The translations under genes and the position numbers were made by a program. This document shows, in pieces, positions 54,401 to 63,237 of a DNA stretch of 64,000 bases. Positions within the stretch are counted from its first letter, which is position 1. Every line of letters begins with the position of its first letter. This DNA is from an uncultured Clostridia bacterium (lineage in GTDB: Bacteria; Bacillota; Clostridia; Oscillospirales; Ruminococcaceae). The DNA is taken from the NCBI GenBank assembly GCA_947586185.1, contig CANPXN010000002.1:62001-126000 (forward strand). Direction: 5' to 3'. The notes below the pieces were generated by a model. That model was given only the letters and a program-made list of their open reading frames with translations, searched no databases and was not told where the DNA came from.

Positions 54401-54894
54401 ACAGCCGAAGAATTAACGTTGCTATGTCAAGGGCAAGAGAACTGCTTATGATAGTGGGATGCTCTGAAAATTTTACCGCTGCGGAGGATGAAAACGCTTC
54501 CGGTATGTTTAAGGAGGTATATAGGATCACAAGTCTGCTTGGCGGTATGAGGAGCGTTTCAGATATTCCGGCTGTTCCGGAGGCGGAACGGAATGAAAGT
54601 GCAGTTTACAGCAGAACATTTCAGAGTCAGTCGGCAGATGATACTGTGGAAGATAAGTATGAGGACAGTATGAATATACTGGATTATTTTATACTTAAAG
54701 CTGCATATAAATTTAAGGGAAAAAGACTTACAGTAGGGAATATTTCAAGAGTGTTGGGCATAGCTCCGGTATTTGTAAAAAGCAGAATAGTATTTCTTTC
54801 AAAAGAGGAGTATATCAGCTGTGTAAAGTCAGAGATAAATATACTTGAAGGCGGCGAAAAGACGATAAGATTTCTGAGTAGCAGTAAGAATTAA
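51406..54894 (+). CDS. large UPF1/Dna2-like superfamily 1 helicase
   Basis: This is a 1162-residue protein. Walker A GPPGTGKT is at 300-306, motif Ia TLVVSQSNLAVDNAI near 325-339, motif II VVIIDESSKS with Asp761/Glu762, motif III VLVGDHKQLPPY near 783, motif IV YRQYRMHRDIAGLV near 835 and motif VI RRINVAMSRAREL near 1005. Between motifs Ia and II lies a long charged, helical insertion (about residues 370-700) likely to form coiled coils. The N-terminal 290 residues are unassigned; the last 70 may be a winged helix. The class includes RNA and DNA helicases; the substrate is unknown. GGAGGTG precedes the ATG. It is monocistronic. Confidence 0.88.
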   Translation: MEHGSQVRIALSFSPRALDELKAMQICECRSKYDIPYKLFPESKISEVWVTTSPEFIVCMPYGDHFLALSGILSGNDFFCKSVLSADNLSGEKAEILFEVVSGEETSGSISPKVRSRLDMWYRYIENLLEISKKKYFYYTYYGTVYDDGHNLRLRVERDYGGENVKNLSAAIADSKNDPRYLLGKVTDFSRDVITIEKSSLSNYKMLERADNQIKIVIYDAASVITCRRMKTGLDMLCNSEAANPRLADFIFDPQKANRSSGGRISLTPETMLMKNMNPEQIRAVEGVMNAEDLYLIQGPPGTGKTTVIAEICYQNAVRGLKTLVVSQSNLAVDNAISRVMNHPEVRVLRKGDASRVEDEGMPFVEDNVVSTWLGKIAESAGNMSRSIDEKLLELKKAEDRLPDILELEDAVVKYSEKLRDLESQIFFYKNVLNEAEGFRSEFFELVSMAYDADDIAKLSDVRNIYPPDFILPNNIYNEITDRYLDLKADVEKIQEYEDDLKFYSEYTEKITAQFDAVRKAAGRRRIEKSEHEVNYYYIDRKLTEEICRGGDDILDIKPKGIKKLLFGFRWRRIAADYYRQAEKLMESIQSKTIRLCARIEAIITDKEYIRSVEAFHESLDKLCEDFDSQYYRFRNKYDKLREDFAQTETDYNFALAEYHAGADDKFYITALKNTDTENITAEEYERIAKGYFKSTKKRYMIWKELIAEWISRISAGSGEGYNSLKKLYLDNANVIGITCIQSGTRDFIQNYPVFDVVIIDESSKSTPPDIILPMLRGRKIVLVGDHKQLPPYIDSQAYDETECGDNEEMRELMKVSLFEELYTKSAAESRTMLYRQYRMHRDIAGLVNQFYIDSDAGRIESPSDAPRDHGCQGNGIDKNNHVIWYDMPNDLRCYEEKSGNSFCNSAEVRAVKKLLKILNKNISDNGGTRKSVGVITFYDAQVKLLEEQLVYKNEFYRHIPNIELRIGSVDRFQGMEEDIIILSFVRNNKFHNIGFAKDSRRINVAMSRARELLMIVGCSENFTAAEDENASGMFKEVYRITSLLGGMRSVSDIPAVPEAERNESAVYSRTFQSQSADDTVEDKYEDSMNILDYFILKAAYKFKGKRLTVGNISRVLGIAPVFVKSRIVFLSKEEYISCVKSEINILEGGEKTIRFLSSSKN

Positions 54895-54946
54895 AGGTAA
54901 AAAATGTGATATATTAACGATTTTTCAAAAAGAGATAATCAAAATA

Positions 54947-54975
54947 TTGATTTTTGTATCAAAATGATGTATAAT
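54947..54975 (+). promoter_or_regulatory. promoter of the flagellar operon
   Basis: TTGATT (54947-54952), a 17-base spacer and a perfect TATAAT (54970-54975), 37 bases before flgB. It is of sigma-A type, not the sigma-D type of late flagellar genes. Confidence 0.78.
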
Positions 54976-55012
54976 TATATTTGCATAAAATTAAAATCCG
55001 GAGGTGTTGAGT

Positions 55013-55378
55013 ATGTATCTTGATTCAATAGCTTTTAAGGCAATGGAAAGCGGTCTTCAGGCAATGAGCATGAAAAAGGAAATCCATGCGCAGAATATTG
55101 CCAATCTTGATACGCCTGATTATAAATATAAGTCTGTAAGCTTTGAAAGCGTTTTAAATGATGTGAAAAAAGACGACGGAACCGTGAACTATGATTTTGA
55201 CGCAAAGGTTACGGAGCATGATTCCACTGACGTTTTAGTTGACGGAAATAATGTAAGCATAGATTCTGAAGGCGTGGAGCTTTACAGTACATATATTCAG
55301 TCTTCTGCAATAATTCAGAAAATGAATGCTGCGATAGGCGATCTCAGGTATGTCCTGACGAACTCCAATTTTAAATAA
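55013..55378 (+). CDS. flgB: flagellar basal-body rod protein FlgB
   Basis: This 121-residue proximal rod protein starts MYLDSIAFKAMESGLQAMSM, has the rod signature HAQNIANLDTPDYK near residues 24-37 and ends with a D0-type helix (IQSSAIIQKMNAAIGDLRYV). It is exported by the flagellar type III system to form the rod through the envelope. ATG 55013 follows GGAGG by 8 bases. It opens an operon of at least twelve genes. Confidence 0.96.
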   Translation: MYLDSIAFKAMESGLQAMSMKKEIHAQNIANLDTPDYKYKSVSFESVLNDVKKDDGTVNYDFDAKVTEHDSTDVLVDGNNVSIDSEGVELYSTYIQSSAIIQKMNAAIGDLRYVLTNSNFK

Positions 55379-55395
55379 TAAAGGAGTGTAACTAA

Positions 55396-55818
55396 ATGGC
55401 TTTTTTAAATTCACTTAATATAATAGGCTCCGCTCTTACAGCAGAAAGATTCAGATCGGATATAATCAATCAGAATATTGCAAATCAGACTACTATAAGG
55501 ACTGAGGACGGAGAGCCTTACAGAAGAAAACAGGTAATTTTTGAAACAAGGGAGCAGACGTTTGATGAAGCTCTCAAGCATGTTACCGGAGGCGGCGTAA
55601 GAGTAAAGGAAGTCGTTGAAAGTCAGGAGGATTTTGTTCCGGTCTATGACCCGGATAATCCGGAGGCTGATGAAGAGGGATATGTGTATTATCCAAACGT
55701 AAACAATACGGAGGAGCAGGTTGACCTTCTTGAGGCATCAAGAGTTTATGAAGCAAATGTAAGCGCACTTTCAGTTATAAAGGCTATGGCTTCAAAATCG
55801 CTTGAAATAGGAAGATGA
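55396..55818 (+). CDS. flgC: flagellar basal-body rod protein FlgC
   Basis: This 140-residue protein has the FlgC start FLNSLNIIGSALTAERFRSD, then INQNIANQTTIRTEDGEPYRRK and an ending NTEEQVDLLEASRVYEANVS (residues about 106-125) with a terminal rod helix. It stacks with FlgB and FlgF/G in the rod. AAGGAG precedes the ATG and the gap to flgB is 17 bases. Confidence 0.97.
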   Translation: MAFLNSLNIIGSALTAERFRSDIINQNIANQTTIRTEDGEPYRRKQVIFETREQTFDEALKHVTGGGVRVKEVVESQEDFVPVYDPDNPEADEEGYVYYPNVNNTEEQVDLLEASRVYEANVSALSVIKAMASKSLEIGR

Positions 55819-55833
55819 TAAGGAGTTTTTATT

Positions 55834-56151
55834 ATGTTTATAGTTCCTTTAACACAGATGGACGGAACAGAAAATTTAAAATCAATAATGTCAGCCGGAA
55901 ACACTGAAAAAAAGGACCTTAAGGATGAGGTACAGTCATTCGGCGAAGTTCTGAAGGACAAGATACAGAATGTAAAGGACCTTGAATCGGCATCCCTTGA
56001 AAGCGCTTATGCAGTTTCAACGGGATTATCAAATGATATTGAGGGAGCTATGCTTGATTCAGCAAAGGCTTCCACAGCAATAGAAATGACTGTTCAGCTC
56101 ACTACAAGAGCAGTTAACGCATATAAGGAAATTATGTCAATGCAGGTATAA
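55834..56151 (+). CDS. fliE: flagellar hook-basal body protein FliE
   Basis: This 105-residue protein joins the MS ring to the rod. The C-terminal half has the typical FliE pattern SAKASTAIEMTVQLTTRAVN and AYKEIMSMQV. The length is normal for the family (about 100). TAAGGAG lies 9 bases before the ATG. Confidence 0.94.
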   Translation: MFIVPLTQMDGTENLKSIMSAGNTEKKDLKDEVQSFGEVLKDKIQNVKDLESASLESAYAVSTGLSNDIEGAMLDSAKASTAIEMTVQLTTRAVNAYKEIMSMQV

Positions 56152-56197
56152 TTCCCGTTTTTAACTCATAATTATGATGGAGCATGATATTAAGTAA

Positions 56198-57817
56198 ATG
56201 AAAGAAAAGTTAAAGAATGTCGGCGAAAAGTTTAAGGGGTTTTGGTCCGGTATTACCAAAACTCTGAGAATCATTATTATTTGTGCTACTGCCCTTATTG
56301 TAGTCGGAGCAGTATGCCTTACAGTTCTTCTTAACAGTTCGTCATCTTCGGATTACATAGTTTTGTTCCCCGGCATGTCCACTGAGGAATCTACAGAGGT
56401 ATATCTCGAGCTCCAAAGCAGGGGTGTTTCTACTAAGGTTAATGAAGACGGCGAAATACTGGTAAAAAAATCTGAGTGGGATACACTCGTTTATGAGCTT
56501 GCAGACCTTGGCTATCCTCAGTCTGCACCATCATACGGAACTTTTTTTGACAATCTCAGCATGACTATGACTGAGTTTGAAAAGCAGCAGACTCTTAGAT
56601 TTGAACTGCAAAACAGACTACAGACGACTTTGCAGAGAATTGACGGAATAAAGGGCGCAGTCGTTACTATCAATGTGCCTGAGGCAAGCAAGTATGCCTG
56701 GAAGGAAACTGATGAAAAGGCGTCGGCAAGCGTTACCCTTACGCTTAATAACAGCGCCGGATTTACACCGGCAAATGTTTCAGCTGTAAAGAAGCTTGTC
56801 GCATTCAGCGCTCAGCAAATGACTCCGGATGACGTAACCGTTATTGACAGTACCACCGGAAACGAGCTTTTGGATTCCGAAGCAGTTGCAGCTCAGCAGG
56901 AAGGCTCAGGAAATAACCTTAATGATGAGGACAAGACTGAGTATGTAAATGCTCTTATAAATAAGTATGAAGAAAACGCATACAGGATTCTTTCACCTAT
57001 TTACGGTGAGGACGGCGTTGTCGCAGTTGCCAATGTAACAGTTGACTATGACAAGATAACTCAGGAGGTCAAGGAGCTGCTTACAAATGAAGACGGCGAG
57101 GGCGTTAAGAAAACGGAGCATGTAGGTTTTGATACTGATGAAACTGTAGGCGAGGGAGGCATTGTCGGCGAGGAAGATAACGACGACATACCGAATTATC
57201 AATATAATGACGACGATCTGAATACTGATAACGCTAACAGCTATGAGCGTGACACAGAATGGGATATAGGCTATTCTCTCACACAGATTGAAAAGGCTCA
57301 GGGAGCAATAAAGGATGCAACTATTTCCGTTGTTGTTACGACCCCTAATGCATACCTTTCAAGAAATGATAGGGACGGAATAATTCTTCTGGTAAAAAAC
57401 GCCACAAACATTCCTGAGGATAATATATCGGTATTCAGCCGTGCAAGTAATGTTTTACCTGTAGATGGTGATATCAACAACAATGATAATAACAATAACA
57501 TATTTAGTAATAAAAAGATGCTGATTATTATAGGACTTTGCGGACTTATACTTCTCCTGATTATTCTCCTTATCATATTCCTTATTGTAAGGTCTATGAA
57601 GAAGAAAATGGCAAAGCAGCAGGAAGAGCATGAGGCAACTGTTTCCGACCTTCAGGAAACTATTGAGGAAAACAAGAAGAAAACTCTTGCTGAGGCTGCC
57701 GAAGAGCATACTCAGAAGGAAAAGGCTACTGAAAATGAGGTCAGGGAATTTGTTAAAAACAACCCTGAGATCACGGCGGCGCTTATCAGATCAATGCTGA
57801 AGGAGGATGATGAGTAA
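56198..57817 (+). CDS. fliF: flagellar MS-ring protein FliF
   Basis: This 539-residue membrane protein forms the MS ring. Membrane helix 1 is at about residues 25-46 and helix 2 at about 433-456. Between them are the YscJ-like domain (LFPGMSTEESTEVYLELQSR, GYPQSAPSYGTFFD) and the FliF_C domain (RILSPIYGEDGVVAVANVTVD). The C-terminus (AEAAEEHTQKEKATENEVREF, NPEITAALIRSML) binds FliG. Its last base is shared with the fliG start. Confidence 0.97.
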   Translation: MKEKLKNVGEKFKGFWSGITKTLRIIIICATALIVVGAVCLTVLLNSSSSSDYIVLFPGMSTEESTEVYLELQSRGVSTKVNEDGEILVKKSEWDTLVYELADLGYPQSAPSYGTFFDNLSMTMTEFEKQQTLRFELQNRLQTTLQRIDGIKGAVVTINVPEASKYAWKETDEKASASVTLTLNNSAGFTPANVSAVKKLVAFSAQQMTPDDVTVIDSTTGNELLDSEAVAAQQEGSGNNLNDEDKTEYVNALINKYEENAYRILSPIYGEDGVVAVANVTVDYDKITQEVKELLTNEDGEGVKKTEHVGFDTDETVGEGGIVGEEDNDDIPNYQYNDDDLNTDNANSYERDTEWDIGYSLTQIEKAQGAIKDATISVVVTTPNAYLSRNDRDGIILLVKNATNIPEDNISVFSRASNVLPVDGDINNNDNNNNIFSNKKMLIIIGLCGLILLLIILLIIFLIVRSMKKKMAKQQEEHEATVSDLQETIEENKKKTLAEAAEEHTQKEKATENEVREFVKNNPEITAALIRSMLKEDDE

Positions 57818-58848
57818 TGGCCCAGACATCAGTTAAAACTCCTTCACCTCAGAAGATATCCTCAACTACAAAGGTTGCGGCTATTATGATCGCTCTGGGC
57901 GTAGACAGCGCTTCCGAGGTGTATAAATACCTAAGAGAAGATGAGATCGAGGAGATCACAACCGAGATTTCTAAAATTGACAAAATATCAGCCGATGAAA
58001 TGAAAACTATCATGGATGATTTCTATGATATGTGCATAACTCAGAAGGTCATTACTGAGGGTGGTGAGGGCTATGCTAAGAACGTACTTGAAAAAGCGTT
58101 CGGTGCACAGCGCTCCCAATACCTTATGGATCAGATAAACAAGACTGAGAAAAAGCGTGCATTTGAATTTATTGGCAAGATAGATTATAAGAATCTGCTT
58201 ATGGCTATTCAGAATGAGCATCCGCAGACAATCGCTATTGTGCTGTCATATGCAAGGTCTGATCAGGCTTCAAAAGTGATTTCAGAGCTTCCGAGGGATC
58301 TCCAGCTGGACGTTATAAAGCGTATTTCAAATCTTGATAAGGCATCTCCGGAAATTATAAGTATCGTAGAATCAGTTCTTGAAAAACGTCTTGGTGCGGT
58401 ATCCTCCGTTGATGTTATGGAATTCGGCGGTGTTAATTATATTGCTGAGATCATGAACCGTATCGACCGTAATACTGAAAAGTATATTTTCGAGGAGCTT
58501 CAGGGCGACGATCCGGAGCTTGCAGAGGAAATCAAGAAGAGAATGTTCGTATTCGACGATATTGTTTATCTTGATAATCTTGAAATACAGGCATTTATCA
58601 GAGAGGCGGATACGAAAGATCTTACTGTTGCTCTCAAGGCTGCTTCGGATGAGGTTAAGGATGCGATTCTCAACAATATGTCCCAGCGTCAGCAGGAAAC
58701 TATACGTACAGATATGCAGTATCTGCATAATGTCCGTATGCGTGATGTTGAAGAGGCTCAGCAGAAAATCGTTGCCGTTATCAGAAAGCTTGAGGATCAG
58801 GGTGATATTGTTATTTCCAAGGGCGGAGAGGATGAGATAATTGCATAA
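57817..58848 (+). CDS. fliG: flagellar motor switch protein FliG
   Basis: This 343-residue protein links the MS ring to the rotor and generates torque against the stator. It has the N-terminal pattern STTKVAAIMIALG, the middle HPQTIAIVLSYARSDQASKV (EHPQ motif near residue 133) and the C-terminal charged torque helix LAEEIKKRMFVFDD. ATG 57817 overlaps the fliF stop. The tail has a few residues more than the family average. Confidence 0.97.
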   Translation: MAQTSVKTPSPQKISSTTKVAAIMIALGVDSASEVYKYLREDEIEEITTEISKIDKISADEMKTIMDDFYDMCITQKVITEGGEGYAKNVLEKAFGAQRSQYLMDQINKTEKKRAFEFIGKIDYKNLLMAIQNEHPQTIAIVLSYARSDQASKVISELPRDLQLDVIKRISNLDKASPEIISIVESVLEKRLGAVSSVDVMEFGGVNYIAEIMNRIDRNTEKYIFEELQGDDPELAEEIKKRMFVFDDIVYLDNLEIQAFIREADTKDLTVALKAASDEVKDAILNNMSQRQQETIRTDMQYLHNVRMRDVEEAQQKIVAVIRKLEDQGDIVISKGGEDEIIA

Positions 58849-59707
58849 GATATTTAAGCCGGAAAAAATAAAAAGGCTTGAAGATGCAGTTTCTATTCCT
58901 GACGTGCAGTTCATGCCACAGATAATACCTGAGGTCGTTCCCGAAGAATCCGAGGAAAGCGATGGTTCAAAAGCAGATGATTCAAGGGAAAAAGAAATAC
59001 AGCTTCTGAGAGAAGAGCTTTATAGACAGATCTATGCACAGGTCACAGCGGAAAATGATGCTTTCCTTGAAAGAGAGCGGAGCAAAATTAATGCTGACTA
59101 TAAAGTCAAAATCAGCGAGGCTGAAAAAAGCGCGTCTTCTATAGTGGCGGAGGCTGAAAAGAAATCCGCAGCTATTATTGAGGATGCAGAAAACAGAGTT
59201 TCAGAAATAGAGAAAAAAGCTTATGATACGGGACTGAACCGTGGCATAGCTTGTAAGTCTGATGCTATAGAAAAGCTTTCCGGGGAAATTGAACGCTCCT
59301 TAAAGCTTTTTGCAGAAAATGAAAATAACTATTTTGAAGAGTACGCTGCTCAGCTTAGAAAACTGGCGGTGGAAATTTGCGAAAAGATCATATGTCAGAA
59401 GATCGAGGACGACGATCTTTTGATGTATAATGTAATAAAATCAGCTGTAAAATCGATCCGCAATGCGTCGTGGATCAAGGCTGAGGTTTCAGAGGAGCTT
59501 TCCGGGTTTATTGATACACTGGAAAGCGAGCTGAGAGAAAGCGGTCAGAATGTGGAATTTGTTCTTGACAGCAACGCTGAAAAGGATACATGCGTGATAA
59601 ACACTTCCGATGGAATTGTTATTGCAACCCTTTCGACACAGCTTAATAATCTTAAAGCATACATAGAAAATCATGATAAGGGTGAGAGTAATGAAGACAT
59701 GCCTTGA
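58841..59707 (+). CDS. fliH: flagellar assembly protein FliH
   Basis: This 288-residue regulator of the export ATPase FliI has a proline- and acid-rich N-terminus (VQFMPQIIPEVVPEESEESD), a long helical middle rich in Glu, Lys and Ala (residues about 50-140) and a C-terminal domain with VEICEKIICQKIEDDDLLMY. The start is the TTG at 58841, inside the fliG end, after GGAGAGG; no good ATG exists nearby. Weak similarity between FliH proteins is usual, so position in the operon is part of the evidence. Confidence 0.9.
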   Translation: MHKIFKPEKIKRLEDAVSIPDVQFMPQIIPEVVPEESEESDGSKADDSREKEIQLLREELYRQIYAQVTAENDAFLERERSKINADYKVKISEAEKSASSIVAEAEKKSAAIIEDAENRVSEIEKKAYDTGLNRGIACKSDAIEKLSGEIERSLKLFAENENNYFEEYAAQLRKLAVEICEKIICQKIEDDDLLMYNVIKSAVKSIRNASWIKAEVSEELSGFIDTLESELRESGQNVEFVLDSNAEKDTCVINTSDGIVIATLSTQLNNLKAYIENHDKGESNEDMP

Positions 59708-61010
59708 CCAGTCCGAGCTTTGCAGAAGCATAAGAATGGGTAACTTTTACTCCACTCTTGGAAAAATAGAACAAATCGTTGGCATGACGGTTGAAGCTTC
59801 CGGCATCTCCTGCAACATTGGAGATGTATGCAGAGTTTCAGCTGGCTCGGACAGCCGCAAATATGTTTTGTCAGAGGTCGCAGGCTTTAAAGAGGGTAAG
59901 GTTATCCTTATGCCGTATTCTGATATGGACGGAATCGGCTATGGGAGCTTTGTTCAGAATACCGGAGAGAAGCTTAAAATCAGAATGAGCGAGGCTTTGA
60001 TAGGCAGAACTGTTGACGCTTTGGGAAACCCAATTGACGGAAAAGGTCCTGTGGAGGGCGATAGCTATTACAGCATTAACGGAGCAAGGTCGAATCCATT
60101 GGAGCGTCCCCCTATTGCTCAGCCTCTTGAATTCGGCGTCAAGGCTATTGACGGGATGCTAACTATCGGCAAGGGTCAGAGAATGGGAATATTTGCCGGT
60201 TCAGGCGTGGGCAAGAGTACTCTTATGGGAATGATCGCCCGTAATATTAAAGCTGATGTAAACGTTATCGCACTTGTAGGCGAGCGTGGCCGTGAGGTAA
60301 TGGAGTTTATTAACCGTGACCTTGGTCCTGAGGGATTGAAGCGTTCCGTGCTTGTGGTCGCAACTTCCGATCAGCCGGCTATGATGCGTTCAAAGTGCGC
60401 TCTTGCTGCCACTGCAATAGCGGAATATTTTAAGGATATGGGAAAAGACGTACTCCTGATGATGGATTCCCTTACACGTTACTGCATGGCTGAAAGAGAA
60501 ATAGGTTTAAGTATAGGTGAGCCTCCTGTTGCAAGAGGATATACGCCGTCCATGTACGCTTCGCTTCCGAAGCTTCTGGAACGTTGCGGTAACTTTCAGA
60601 CAGGCTCTATAACAGGAATATTTACAGTACTTGTTGAGGGTGATGATTCCAATGAACCAATTTCCGATACTGTAAGAGGTATTATTGACGGACATATAAT
60701 GCTGTCAAGAAAAATCGCAATGAAAAATCACTATCCGGCAATTGACGTTACGGCAAGTATAAGCCGTCTTATGTCAGAAATTGCTTCGCCGGAGCAGAAA
60801 AATGCTGCGTCAAAAATCCGTAAGATAATGTCGCTGTACCAAGAAAATTCCGATCTTATTTCAATTGGCGCCTATAAGAGCGGCAGCAATCCGGAGCTTG
60901 ACTATGCGATCAGTAAGATCAACAATATCAATCAGTTTTTGCAGCAGCCTGTTGATGTAAAAGTGGATTTTGACGAAACAGTTAAAATCATGACCGGCAT
61001 TGTTGCCTGA
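59691..61010 (+). CDS. fliI: flagellum-specific export ATPase FliI
   Basis: This 439-residue F1-type ATPase powers export of flagellar subunits. Walker A is GSGVGKS (residues 170-176) within GIFAGSGVGKSTLMGMIARN. Other signs are PIDGKGPVEGD, ALVGERGREVMEF and LLMMDSLTRYCMAEREIGLS. I prefer ATG 59691 (AAGGGTGAG upstream); an in-frame ATG at 59673 would add six residues. It overlaps the end of fliH, as is usual. Confidence 0.97.
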   Translation: MKTCLDQSELCRSIRMGNFYSTLGKIEQIVGMTVEASGISCNIGDVCRVSAGSDSRKYVLSEVAGFKEGKVILMPYSDMDGIGYGSFVQNTGEKLKIRMSEALIGRTVDALGNPIDGKGPVEGDSYYSINGARSNPLERPPIAQPLEFGVKAIDGMLTIGKGQRMGIFAGSGVGKSTLMGMIARNIKADVNVIALVGERGREVMEFINRDLGPEGLKRSVLVVATSDQPAMMRSKCALAATAIAEYFKDMGKDVLLMMDSLTRYCMAEREIGLSIGEPPVARGYTPSMYASLPKLLERCGNFQTGSITGIFTVLVEGDDSNEPISDTVRGIIDGHIMLSRKIAMKNHYPAIDVTASISRLMSEIASPEQKNAASKIRKIMSLYQENSDLISIGAYKSGSNPELDYAISKINNINQFLQQPVDVKVDFDETVKIMTGIVA

Positions 61011-61024
61011 GAGGGATGATAAAA

Positions 61025-61474
61025 ATGAAGAAGTTTGTTTTTACCATGCAGAAAATGCGTGACTACAAAAAACAGATACTTGAATCTGAAAAGAACAAGC
61101 TCATGACTCTCCGCAAAGAGCAGTATACAATGGAGAACAGAATTTCCGAGCTTGACGAAAATATGTTAAACCTTGGAAAGCGTCAGACAGAAGCTATGCT
61201 GGCGGGAACAAAATCCTCTGATCTGATATTATTCAATATGCAGAAGGATGGTATAAGGCGTGAAAAAACTCAGCTTTCATATCAGCTCAATATACTTTTA
61301 ATGACAATCGAAAGACAGAGAAAGGCTGTTGTGAAAATCTCACAGGAGGTTTCCGGCCTTGATAAGCTTGAGGAGCAGCAAAGAGAAGAATACAACAAAC
61401 TTGCTGCTAAGGAATCGCAAAATGCTATTGAGGAATTCCTCTCGTTCAAGCTTTCCGCTCAGAAGACATGCTGA
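61025..61474 (+). CDS. fliJ: flagellar export chaperone FliJ
   Basis: This 149-residue protein is almost wholly helical and charged (MKKFVFTMQKMRDYKKQILE, later EQQREEYNKLAAKESQNAIE), matching the two-helix coiled coil of FliJ, which links FliI to the FlhA export gate. ATG 61025 follows GAGAGGGAT. Sequence conservation is low in this family; position right after fliI makes the call safe. Confidence 0.9.
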   Translation: MKKFVFTMQKMRDYKKQILESEKNKLMTLRKEQYTMENRISELDENMLNLGKRQTEAMLAGTKSSDLILFNMQKDGIRREKTQLSYQLNILLMTIERQRKAVVKISQEVSGLDKLEEQQREEYNKLAAKESQNAIEEFLSFKLSAQKTC

Positions 61475-61529
61475 ATATGCCTTGAAAGGCTTATTCATAT
61501 ACCAATGATCTTTAAAGGAGGTGATAACA

Positions 61530-62684
61530 ATGGAAATATCTCAGGTCACTTGTGAGGCTTTGCAGTCTTCATTAAACATTGAGGGTATGCGTAATTCCGA
61601 CAGCACAGGAGTTGCTGCAGCAAGCGGAGGCGGATTTATGGATATAATTCAGCAGCTGCTCTGTGGTTCAATGGATATTAGTGAAGACAATGAAAAAAGC
61701 GCTCTTGCAGGGGAATATGCCAATATGTTAAATGCATTGTTCTACATGGCTGGAAATGGGAATGACGTTAATATCCTTTCAAATAGCGGCGCATCGTTTT
61801 TGCAGGGTGTAACAGATTCCTCACAGCTCGCTGAGCTTATGGGCGTTTTAGGACAGAATTATTCACTTGCAGATAATGGTATGGTTCAGTCGTTGACAGG
61901 AAAGCTCCTTTTTGACGGACAGAATGTTTCTGAGGGAAAAGCTCAGAGCAATGTATTTGCTGAAAGCTTTCAGCCTATGAACGATGCTTCAAAAATCAAT
62001 GCTGAGGTAATCAAGACGCCTGTTTTGAATGCTGAGGCAGGAAAAACAGCTGCTGAGAAAAACACTTCAAGCATGGACTTTGACTTTTACCGGAATATCC
62101 AGCAGGTAAAACAGAACATGAGCGAAGACGTTTCTAAAAACGCATCCGGTGCTGTTGATGTGGATTCGCTTCAGGCAAGCTCCGACAGCTTTGATGTTAA
62201 GTCAGCAATGCTGGCAGGTTCAGGTAATATAAACGAGGGAGAAGCCGTTGCAAAGCAGGTATTTGACGGCATAGGTGAAAACATCAGTCAGGGCAAAAAC
62301 GAATTTTCAATTAAGCTCAGACCGGAGGGCCTTGGCGAGGTTATTGTAAAGCTCGTTCAGGACGGTGGAAAGACAGTTTTAAGTCTTACTGCTTCAAGCG
62401 CAAGAACAGCCGCTTTGCTCAGCAGTAATATGGCAGATCTTCAGACTGCTTTGAGTCAGCATAATGTTCAGCTTGCCGATATAGGAGAGGTAAAGAGTGT
62501 TCCGCAGATGACAGCCGGCAGCTTTATGCAGCAGGAGTATTACGGCTCAGAAAACGGTGGTCAGGCTCAGAACAGGAATTATTACAGCAGTATGCCGAAT
62601 TATTTTGATGTGGCAGATTCTGATGATGCTCCTAAAAAATCAGCAGAAATGATTTTAAACAGCGGTCTTAATATTCTCATTTAG
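61530..62684 (+). CDS. fliK: flagellar hook-length control protein FliK
   Basis: This is a 384-residue protein. The first 240 residues are Ser-, Asn- and Gln-rich and poorly ordered, as in the measuring part of FliK. The C-terminal Flg_hook domain (about residues 245-330) has EFSIKLRPEGLGEVIVKLVQ, then LTASSARTAALLSSNMADLQ. It sets hook length and switches export to filament subunits. ATG 61530 follows AAAGGAGG; a GTG three codons earlier is within the ribosome binding site. Confidence 0.93.
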   Translation: MEISQVTCEALQSSLNIEGMRNSDSTGVAAASGGGFMDIIQQLLCGSMDISEDNEKSALAGEYANMLNALFYMAGNGNDVNILSNSGASFLQGVTDSSQLAELMGVLGQNYSLADNGMVQSLTGKLLFDGQNVSEGKAQSNVFAESFQPMNDASKINAEVIKTPVLNAEAGKTAAEKNTSSMDFDFYRNIQQVKQNMSEDVSKNASGAVDVDSLQASSDSFDVKSAMLAGSGNINEGEAVAKQVFDGIGENISQGKNEFSIKLRPEGLGEVIVKLVQDGGKTVLSLTASSARTAALLSSNMADLQTALSQHNVQLADIGEVKSVPQMTAGSFMQQEYYGSENGGQAQNRNYYSSMPNYFDVADSDDAPKKSAEMILNSGLNILI

Positions 62685-62697
62685 AAAGGATGATATT

Positions 62698-63195
62698 ATG
62701 GCAGTTTCCGGTGTTAATTCCGAAAGAAATTACACTACATTCGGAACAGATAAGGCAAATACCGATTCAAAGGTATATAATGCAGTTTTTCAGGATGAGG
62801 AAGACGACAGCCTTTCTGTAAACGATTTTCTTAATCTTATGATTACTCAGCTTACAAATCAGGATTTTACAAATCCGGTTGACGATACCCAGTATCTTGC
62901 ACAGATGGCTCAGTTTTCTACAATGCAGGAAATGGCTGATCTCTGTAAGTACTCAAAGCAGAATTATGTTATGTCAATGCTGGGTAAAGAGGTAACGGTT
63001 TCTTCAAACAATATCGGCGGCGGTAGTTCTGCTGAAACAGGAGTTGTGGAAAAAATCGCTATCGAGGATAACAAATATAAGGTTTATGTTAATGGTCAGG
63101 CATATGATATGAGCAAGGTTTCTCAGATAGGAATGACTGGAACTCTCAGCTCTGACAAAACGGATACAAGCGAGGGAGAAACTGAGGAAGCCTAA
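62698..63195 (+). CDS. flgD: flagellar hook assembly protein FlgD
   Basis: This 165-residue hook-capping protein has the family's N-terminal signature LSVNDFLNLMITQLTNQDFT, then DTQYLAQMAQFSTMQEMAD (residues about 61-79) and a C-terminal beta part (VNGQAYDMSKVSQIG). It is shorter than enterobacterial FlgD (about 230) but normal for Clostridia. AAAGGATGA precedes the ATG. Confidence 0.95.
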   Translation: MAVSGVNSERNYTTFGTDKANTDSKVYNAVFQDEEDDSLSVNDFLNLMITQLTNQDFTNPVDDTQYLAQMAQFSTMQEMADLCKYSKQNYVMSMLGKEVTVSSNNIGGGSSAETGVVEKIAIEDNKYKVYVNGQAYDMSKVSQIGMTGTLSSDKTDTSEGETEEA

Positions 63196-63237
63196 AATAT
63201 CAGTTTGTTATATCTAATGGAAAGGAGTCTGTTAGTT

